Source: Excoecaria cochinchinensis
Taxonomy: Eukaryota > Streptophyta > Magnoliopsida > Malpighiales > Euphorbiaceae
Length of the DNA: 64,000 bases
Direction of reading: 5' to 3'
Assembly (NCBI GenBank): GCA_947683425.1
Contig: CANTUQ010000008.1
Coordinates: forward strand, 3,704,501 to 3,768,500
The stretch's first letter is position 1, and each line of letters starts with the position of its first letter. Below the pieces are notes generated by a model, which was given only the letters and a program-made list of their open reading frames with translations, was not told the origin of the DNA and ran no database searches. Below, piece by piece: positions 56,561 through 64,000 of this stretch. Both the position numbers and the translations under genes were made by a program.

Positions 56561-59500
56561 ATGATGAGAGCAACATACAGTAATCATCCAATTCACACTC
56601 TCCCGTCAATCCCTCTTCACCCCCTAAATCTGCGTTTCAGCTTCTCCATCTTTAGAGGTTCATTTCATTTCGTCTCGCTTTAATTTTAGAATTAAGGGAT
56701 TTTCTTATCATTTTTGAGCTGTGGCTTCTCTGTTTCAGGTTTAGTAGAAGAAGAGAAATGGAATTTTAAGAGTCAAAGATTGGTTCGTATAGCTACGGGT
56801 GCTATCAGAGCTGTGGATGGAGGGCAACATTCGCCTTGGGATCAGAAACCCTATCAAATTATGCCAACTGGAGAAAAGGAATACTTGGATGAGCAAGATG
56901 TAGTGACGTTTCTTGATCCTCCTAAGGACTTGATTCCTCTCGACCCTGCTTCTTATAACCCTGCTGCATATCTATGGTGAGTAGTTCAATTTCTGTCTTC
57001 TTTTTTTTTTCTTGGTGGGTTTGTGTGTGGCAATGAAAACAATGGTGGAATTGCTGACTGTTAACTTTAGTGAACAAAGTTATCAACTTTGAGGTGCAAT
57101 TTGGTGATATGTGGTTAAAATTCTTGTAGTCTACTTAAGAAGTCTTTTGTGTCGCAATAAAAAGTTCTACAGTAGATTGATGAGCGTTGCATTTATCTTC
57201 TGGTTTACTATAGGGTGAGACTAAGCTTTGTTTTACAAGGCATGAATTACACATTTAAATTTGTTGATTGAATGGCCCATGCCTGCAATTTTTATGATCT
57301 GATTTTGAATGCTTGTGATTTTCAGGAAAAAAATTGAGGAGATTCCAGAAGACAGGCGTCATAGGTTGCTGGCCTTGTTAAAACCCAGGTTCTTCTTATC
57401 ATCATTTTATATTACTTTTAATCTCAGTCTTATTTATCTCCATTAAGTGATTAATGTTATGCTAAGTTTCTTATCTTTTATTGATTTATAATTCATATGC
57501 TAAGTTTCTTATCCTATCTTCCATCTTCAATTTCTTCCTATCAAATTCAGTTGGTTGTTTTTGCAAATCTAAGAATCATTAGTGAACCACGATATTTTGA
57601 ATGGTTTGGATTGGCATCATAGATATGATATGACAAATAATGATGTAGGCTTATATCAAGAGCTTGGCAGGTAGCCGGCACTCGGTATGAGGATCCTAAG
57701 CTGGCTAACAAATGTGCATCCAACTTGTTATCTTGTAAAGATGATGAAACATCACTTGAATTTTACAGTTGCCGAAGCAGTGGAGGTAACTCATTCGAAT
57801 ATTGTTATCACTATATGTCTAGTTGGATTCATGCACCTGCATACTGAATTATAAACAGTTTTTCATGGTCTTTGAAGCATGTGGTGGTATAATATAGCAA
57901 CATTAATCCTTAAACCTAATCTTGAAATGACCTTGGCTTGGCTTGCTGTCTTCAAAGTCAAAGGTGGCATGATGTTGAGACCCTCTGCATCTGTAGATTA
58001 AGGTTTTCTTTTGTGAACTTAAACTTTTTCACAACAAAGCCCACCATGCTAGTTTAAGATTACTGTTTACACTAAGATAATAAGTCAAGGACAAAGAGAG
58101 TAACTAATTAAACATTCAATCATATAAATGCTGTTCTCTTGCCGAAAATGAATGCATTAAAATAGTTGAATTTTATATTTAATTTCTATTACGTTGAACG
58201 ATGCTTACCCTGAAATGCAGCTGAGCTTTATCAATAAATACCTAGTGTTTCTGAAAAAGAAGTAGAAAAAAGATTCTTCTTTTATGTACAATTAGTGGAA
58301 GGAATACCTGATGTGAGTAGGGTCAAGATTTCCTGTAAAATAGAAGATTTCCATATAAATCATTTTTCCGTTTGAATTTCATTGCACAATCCATGAAGGA
58401 TTATTACTGAAAGTCTCTCTTGTTGACTGAATGATAGCATTATAAGCACTGTAGGACATAAATTATTGTCTTGATAAGAGTAAAGCTATATGTTGTCAGC
58501 TGCCTGGGAAATGAATAGGAAAAGCTTTTTTCTTTCCACCAAGATATCCTGAATGAAAAAAGAGAATCTCTACTGCTTGAGACTCCCTGCTATGTGGGGC
58601 TTAAGTCCGGTCTATATACTTTACACAGCCTTCTCAACACATTTTGCAAGTAGATTGTTTTCACAACTTTAACTTGTAACCTCCAGTTAACAAAGAGCAC
58701 CCTTATCTTTAGGTGAAGCTTCCTGCCTTAAGAGAAGAACATAAAAAATTGCTACTTTTAAGGAAAACTTAAAGAAAATTACAAATCAAAGACTGAAAAT
58801 AAGATCCATAAGACCTAAGTTTGGAATGCTGACCACGGACTTCCTTACTTGTAGTGAATTTTGATAAAAAAAAAACTGCTACTTTGTGGGGAAAAAATTA
58901 AAGAAAACTACAAATCAAAGACAATCTTAAAACTTTTAGTAGAAGTGCTGATAATAAACTTCCATAATTGCAATGGAAATTGAAATTAAAAAATTATTTT
59001 GAAACATAGATGTCGCGTATTTTCCTGGTGGTGTCAATAGATGAGCATGATTACATGAGAGAGAGAGGCTTGGCCTATAATAAGCTATGAGTAAGCATCT
59101 AGACTATAGAGGTTGCAAAAGCAATCCAGACATTGGAGAGCTGAGTTTACTGTGGCAGATGAGAATACTGCATGAAAAGCAATGGTTATCTTGTTGTCTT
59201 CCTGGCTTTATGTATGATCCCTTAGATAAAACTTCTTGAAAGTAAGCGAAAACTGTTACAAGTTGTCAGGTGTAATATATTCTTGTATTTCCAAATAAGA
59301 ATAAATTTTAAAGAGGGAAGTGAGAGTACGAAATTATCCAATTGAAAATATGCTAAAGATCACAAATTGGAGTTGCTAAGGCTACTGTAGCAAGTGATGT
59401 GTGGTTATTTAACATAATTACCTGGAGGAAATGTGATTCAAAAGAGAAATAGGTGGATACCAAATGCTCTAAATGACATATTGCTACCTTTTTAAAGCCA

Positions 59501-61905
59501 TTGAGAATTCTCAAAGAGATAGGGCCCTTCTTTATTAGCCATCTTATTTGTCAACTATGCTGAAAGTCCTAGATCGTACTGATTGAGAATTTAATGATGC
59601 CAGAATAAATTCTACATGTAGACAAGTCAATAAGCTCCTTTCTATAGTTCACTTACTCTTATTTGAATCTTCAATCCATCATGCTGAATGCTAATTATTG
59701 TCAAAATATATATCAAGTGATAATGGTTTTCCACATTATATGAATGCCAATAAATGCTTCTTATTCATACTTTGCCTTTATTGAATTTCAATGAGTTCCA
59801 TGCTCAAATGACATTGTTATACTGATATGGAACATGAATTACTAGGACCTTGGCCTATTGGTTGGATGAAATCCTTCATGAAGGTGAGTTCTAAACTACT
59901 TTTTATTTTTATTTTTATTGAAATGTTATGGCCATGGTTATTTTTCTTATAACTTCTCTTTTTTCTATTTCAGTCTTTTTCTCTCCATCCCATTTTATGC
60001 AATAATATCATCTTGCTACTTGATGCAACTTTTTTGGCAGGCTATATTCCGTTGCAAAGATGGGAAAACTTTTGGGAGATTGATAGGTATGTTCACTGCA
60101 TTCGAGACTAATGCATTTCACTCATTGTAAATAGTTATGGGGAACATATGCAAGCTTGACTTTAGGATTTCAATGAGTTTTGGTCCTTTTCTCTACATTT
60201 GACATGCAGCATAGTCTGAAATATTACAAGCAAGTTTGTTGACCCTCAAAAGTATATATTAACTGTATGATTGAAAGCACTGTAATCATCTTACAAGTAC
60301 AGGAAAAGTTATATATGAAGAGGCATGAATGACATGCTTAGCTGCCCATGCATACAGAGGAGTTCGAGTTTTAGACTTGTTCAAGTTTGATCTTTCAGTT
60401 TCTCTCACATAATTGATATTTTCAGATTCTAAAGGACTTTGAGATTATGTTGGTTTTGTCTTCTGACAATCATCCTCATATCTTTCCATTAATATATAAA
60501 TAAAAGGGTTTGTTTGAATTCTATATTTTTCTGCATTAGAGACACAATATGCACTGCCTGTAGAAGATGTATGTTTTTAGCATATTAGATTTCTGCCTTT
60601 AGCTAGCATTTTGTTTAGAGCCTCCTGTTATTACGCAAATGAAGACATCTTCCAGAGCATGGGGCTTCATATCCTGGGATTAATGTAAAAAGCAATATGA
60701 AACTTGCCAATTGGGGTCTACTTTACCTTGCTAAATTTTCTTAGAAGTCCTCATAAAATTGTTGCATAAGTTAACATTTGGGCTATAGCTTTCAACTATC
60801 TTGCTTCTGTTTGGTTAAATTTTCTTCTTTCTGTTGTCTGGTTCATAGTTATTGTTAAAGATGTGTCGCATCCATTTTCAGTTTATGGGTTCATATTCTA
60901 GTTTTTATCCTTTATAAACTTTTATGTATTCTTTTGTAAGTTAAAAGTTAGATTAGCTCAACCAAATGTTGCTCAACTGATATAAACTAATGCTTAAACA
61001 GGTGGATCAGTTGTGGCAAAATTTACTAATACTTTTAGTCCGTTGTATTTTATGGTAACACAAAGTGGGGAAGTAATGTCAACAGAGCAGCCTTGTGATC
61101 TGGCATATGAAATGGGGGATGGGCACTTGAATCTTGATGATTATCCTCAAGGTTTTCCAAAGCCAGGTGAGATTTGTGGTGTATAATATCCTAATTGATA
61201 AGTCAACAAATTTTTTTTTTTTTGAGCTCTTGTCACGGCTTTGTAATTGACGAGATAATGCAATCTTGTATTTGCTGTCAATTCTGCCCCTCCATAATAC
61301 CTGTAAGATATCTTGTTTACATCAACTTGGTTCAACTGGGCATTTTCGCTGGCTACATCGATCGTTTTCCTTCATTTCCTCAAATTAGGGTAGATTCTAT
61401 TCAAGGTTTAATACATCTGAATCTAGTTTCACAATCTCAATGTTGAACAGATTTTTAATTGTTGTTTACTGTGTGGCTGCCTGCACTGTTACAGTGACGT
61501 GTCGTAGAATTGGAGTCATATTGCACTTTTTCAACTTGTTCATCTTTTGGAGGATCTTATGAATGAAGATATTAGGCCTTCGCACCTATCTTGCTTTAAT
61601 TTAAGATTCTTTTACTAACACCATTTGTTTTACACATTATAGATCTATGAATGAAATGTTTTTTGCACTTTGGCTTCGTACTTTTGTAAGAAATCTAACC
61701 TAACTTGGAAAGTTTGGTAAATTTTGCAGCAAAGCATCCATATCCTTTCAATGACCAGGTTGTTATATACGCTCGTCACATTGGACCTGGAGTTTTGGTG
61801 GGGCAAGCGTGGCAAGAGGGAAAGGAATTACAACAAGTGCCTAGGAAGCTATGTGGTGAGATTTTAATGGTTAAAAGTTTTGGCGCATCTGCCTCAGGTG
61901 GCTGA
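56561..61905 (+). CDS. Conserved plant protein of unknown function, probably plastid-targeted
   Basis: Eight exons: 56561-56657, 56739-56976, 57326-57388, 57649-57785, 59846-59883, 60041-60086, 61002-61166, 61730-61905; all GT/AG and in frame, 319 residues. The start is inferred: exon 1 (MMRATYSNHPIHTLPSIP...) is Ser/Pro/Leu-rich with Arg and no acidic residues, like a chloroplast transit peptide. A second ATG follows at once, and the frame upstream of exon 2 is closed. The mature part has conserved-looking blocks (DPASYNPAAYLW, EDRRHRLLALLKPRLISRAW, STEQPCDLAYEMGDG, HIGPGVLVGQAWQEGKEL). No catalytic motif or membrane span is recognised. It looks like a family seen across plants, but I cannot name it. 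Intron 4 (57786-59845) is over 2 kb. If the start is wrong, the first internal Met is at 56863. Confidence 0.8.
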
Positions 61906-62894
61906 GAAAATCTCGTGTGGTGTATCTTTCTCATTACACCACCACATTGATCAATGCCAAAGTTCTTGAGCCTACAAGTAGAAGGCTTCTGGAAATGTGC
62001 ATGCTTCCTGCCATGGTTATGGAATTGACAACCCGAGCAAGGCTTTGAACTACACAAGTTGATCGATGATTAGATAGAAAGAAGAGCAAAGAAAGTAGAT
62101 TATGTAGCTTCTGGCATAATCCTCATTTAACTGATTTTGATCTTAGCTTTGCACATGTTTGAAATGCCTTCTGATGTAGAATGAAATAGAAGTACTTTGT
62201 AATCTATGGATTTGTTTTTATCACATTCAAGATGATATCCATTTGTGGCAGTTTCTCATCATTTTTGGTATGAGCATATAACGCAGGTGAAATCTGGGAA
62301 AATTTCTTTGCCTTTTGGGCCTCAGGTACAGCGTGTTTACCTGTGGGAAGTTTAATGTAATGTATTCCTCGCATTTATGAAAATATTTTAATTGTTTTAA
62401 TTAGAAATCATGTAAGGAAACTGTATAAATTGATTGAATTCAAAATATTGGACAGAAATAAATTCAGGAAAACTCGCCAAATGAAATTTTCCTTTACATC
62501 ACATATAAAACAAAACCATTACTCCTATGCCAAGCACTTGAGAATCACAAACCTGAATAAAAAATAATCACATTTTTGTTTTTGATCCTAGGATCCAGTT
62601 CTCAAGCGTCACTTCCAAAAGCTGCATTGTAATTCATCTGGATGTGTCAATGACATCTTTAATGAGTCTACCAGAAAAGCTGGCATATGTAAAGTTACAA
62701 TTGCTATCTGTAACGCAAAAATCACATTGCTCTCAAAGATAGTCCAAGAGTAAGAACCTAAAAGGGGTCCTACATTAACCAAAACTTTTGCTTTAATGCT
62801 CTATCAATCTGAAAGCTATTAAATTCTTATAACATAAAATGATCAGCCAGATCCTATAAAAATTCAATCAAGAACTTGAAAGTGTTGCTGGTTT
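61906..62894. other. Convergent 3' regions
   Basis: Between two genes that point toward each other. It should hold both 3' untranslated regions. No other coding sequence or repeat is recognised. Confidence 0.5.
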
Positions 62895-63212
62895 CTAGAA
62901 GGAAGAAGAGGGGGATATATTAACAGGAGGAGGAACCTTTTGAGTTGTTAAAGTTGGTGATTCTTGAGACTCAACTAGTTTGCGGAGTCTGTCTTGAAGA
63001 CCTCGTAGTCTGTCCTCAGTCTTCCGGAGTTTTCTCCACCTGTAGGCAAACCACAAGCTAAAACCACCATATACCACAATATAAGATGCCCACACGTATG
63101 GATAAGTTTCTGCGTGCTCTTTGATATCCCGATACTTTTTCTCCGCCATTTCCCTAAAGCCAAGCTGATTTGTGGTTTGCTCATCCTTCTCGCTTTCATG
63201 CTGAGTGGCCAT
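62895..63212 (-). CDS. Small single-span membrane protein, unknown function
   Basis: 105 residues in one exon (ATG at 63212-63210, TAG stop at 62897-62895). An acidic, Gln-rich N-terminus is followed by one membrane segment at about 37-57 (YPYVWASYIVVYGGFSLWFA), then a basic, charged stretch (RWRKLRKTEDRLRGLQDRL) that looks like a short coiled coil, and a Pro/Ser-rich tail. The positive-inside rule suggests the C-terminal side faces the cytosol or matrix. The size and pattern look like a real conserved plant protein, but I cannot name the family. A 5' untranslated intron cannot be excluded. Confidence 0.7.
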   Translation of the reverse strand: MATQHESEKDEQTTNQLGFREMAEKKYRDIKEHAETYPYVWASYIVVYGGFSLWFAYRWRKLRKTEDRLRGLQDRLRKLVESQESPTLTTQKVPPPVNISPSSSF

Positions 63213-64000
63213 TTCTCTTGCTGCTTTTCTGTTAAAGACTAAGAAAAAACAAGAATCAAAACCAAACCAACTATATAGACAACATGTAATAGCAGAATTA
63301 CCATTGGAAAAACATGGAAGCAGTGGTGTCCATCAAACGATGGCAACAAAAAATAAAGGCTTTGGTTTGAGGAAGCCACATGATGGCAAACAGACTGACC
63401 TATATAGCTAACACATGACCGCAAAATTACCATCGCAGAAACTAGCACATAAAGTAGTGGTGTCCGTCAAATGATGGCATTTTAATGATAAGAGGCCTTC
63501 GTTTGAAGGAGCCAGTTGATGAGAAACAAATGATCTAGAAAGGACTAAAATTCACTAAAGATTCAATCTTACAGAAGATGACAGGAGGGGAAAATAGCAA
63601 TATCAGTACGTGTGGAAGCTTAAGAAATTTTAAGCACATGAAAGAGATGGCATAATCAGTTCAACTAGCTAGTCACCTGGTACGGTCACTTTAACAAGTT
63701 TCGCCAAATTACATATCATCAAACAGTTTGACGCTAGTAAGTTTAAGCGTGTTGGTGATGGGCTCTGCTCCGATATTAGAACAGCCATAAAGCACAATCA
63801 TTCAATATGGAACTCTCAGATAAGCAAATTATACTAACCAGATTGAATTAGAACTTCTGATCCAATGTAAGATTTAGGCTAATTCAAACAGACATATTCA
63901 ATAAGTTCAGTAAAAGAATACATTTCTTGAGTTACCCACGCAACACAATAAATTAATCCATATACCTAAAACAGAATTGCAGAATTCTAATTTAATTGGC
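63213..64000. other. Upstream region of the small membrane protein gene
   Basis: Holds a diverged tandem duplication at 63287-63533 (separate entry) and otherwise unrecognised sequence. Confidence 0.4.
63287..63533. repeat. Diverged tandem duplication (about 120 bp units)
   Basis: Copy 1 (63287-63405) and copy 2 (63418-63533) share AATTACCAT, AGTGGTGTCC.TCAAA.GATG and a GG.GGAGCCA..TGATG pattern, with many differences and small gaps. Confidence 0.6.

Overview
This is a stretch of nuclear DNA from a flowering plant, most likely a eudicot. Its genes have many introns and plant-type families, and they are separated by AT-rich DNA and nested retrotransposons. The species cannot be named from the sequence alone.

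Layout: (1) 1-6965 is the 3' part of a Tat/Ogre-like Ty3/gypsy element. It has a gag remnant, a long region without coding frames, a 26-bp tandem array at 3246-3975, and a 2.77-kb 3' LTR. (2) 6977-12496 is a nearly intact L1-type LINE with an RNase H domain, on the minus strand, flanked by an 11-bp target duplication. (3) A fold-back MITE lies at 12514-12841. (4) 13188-16524 is the SF3B4/SAP49 splicing factor gene (8 exons). (5) 17209-18195 is a single-exon F-box gene. (6) 21943-27821 (minus) is the RRP45 exosome subunit gene (9 exons), with a telo-box palindrome upstream. (7) 28371-44052 is a decayed Copia element. It carries two solo LTRs (29675-32071 and 33326-38862), two non-autonomous CACTA transposons (35605-38054 and 42153-43879), an AT-rich insertion in its 5' LTR and a 407-bp tandem duplication in gag. 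(8) 44231-48939 is a complete, young Copia element with a perfect 5-bp target duplication and few lesions. (9) 49811-53188 is a 5'-truncated, frameshifted NIPA-type magnesium transporter pseudogene. (10) 56561-61905 is a conserved, probably plastid-targeted protein of unknown function (8 exons). (11) 62895-63212 (minus) is a small single-span membrane protein gene.

The host genes are housekeeping genes (splicing, RNA decay, ubiquitin ligase adaptor, a plastid protein) with no sign of being an operon or cluster. The most unusual material is in the repeats. The two CACTA elements have dense inverted arrays of subterminal motifs that differ by one base (GAGACGG versus GCGACGG). Both solo LTRs carry repeated hairpin-like motifs. 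The LINE joins its two ORFs by an ATGA overlap. Insertion order can be read from target duplications. Exon boundaries were placed by eye from GT/AG sites and reading frame; no similarity search was run.
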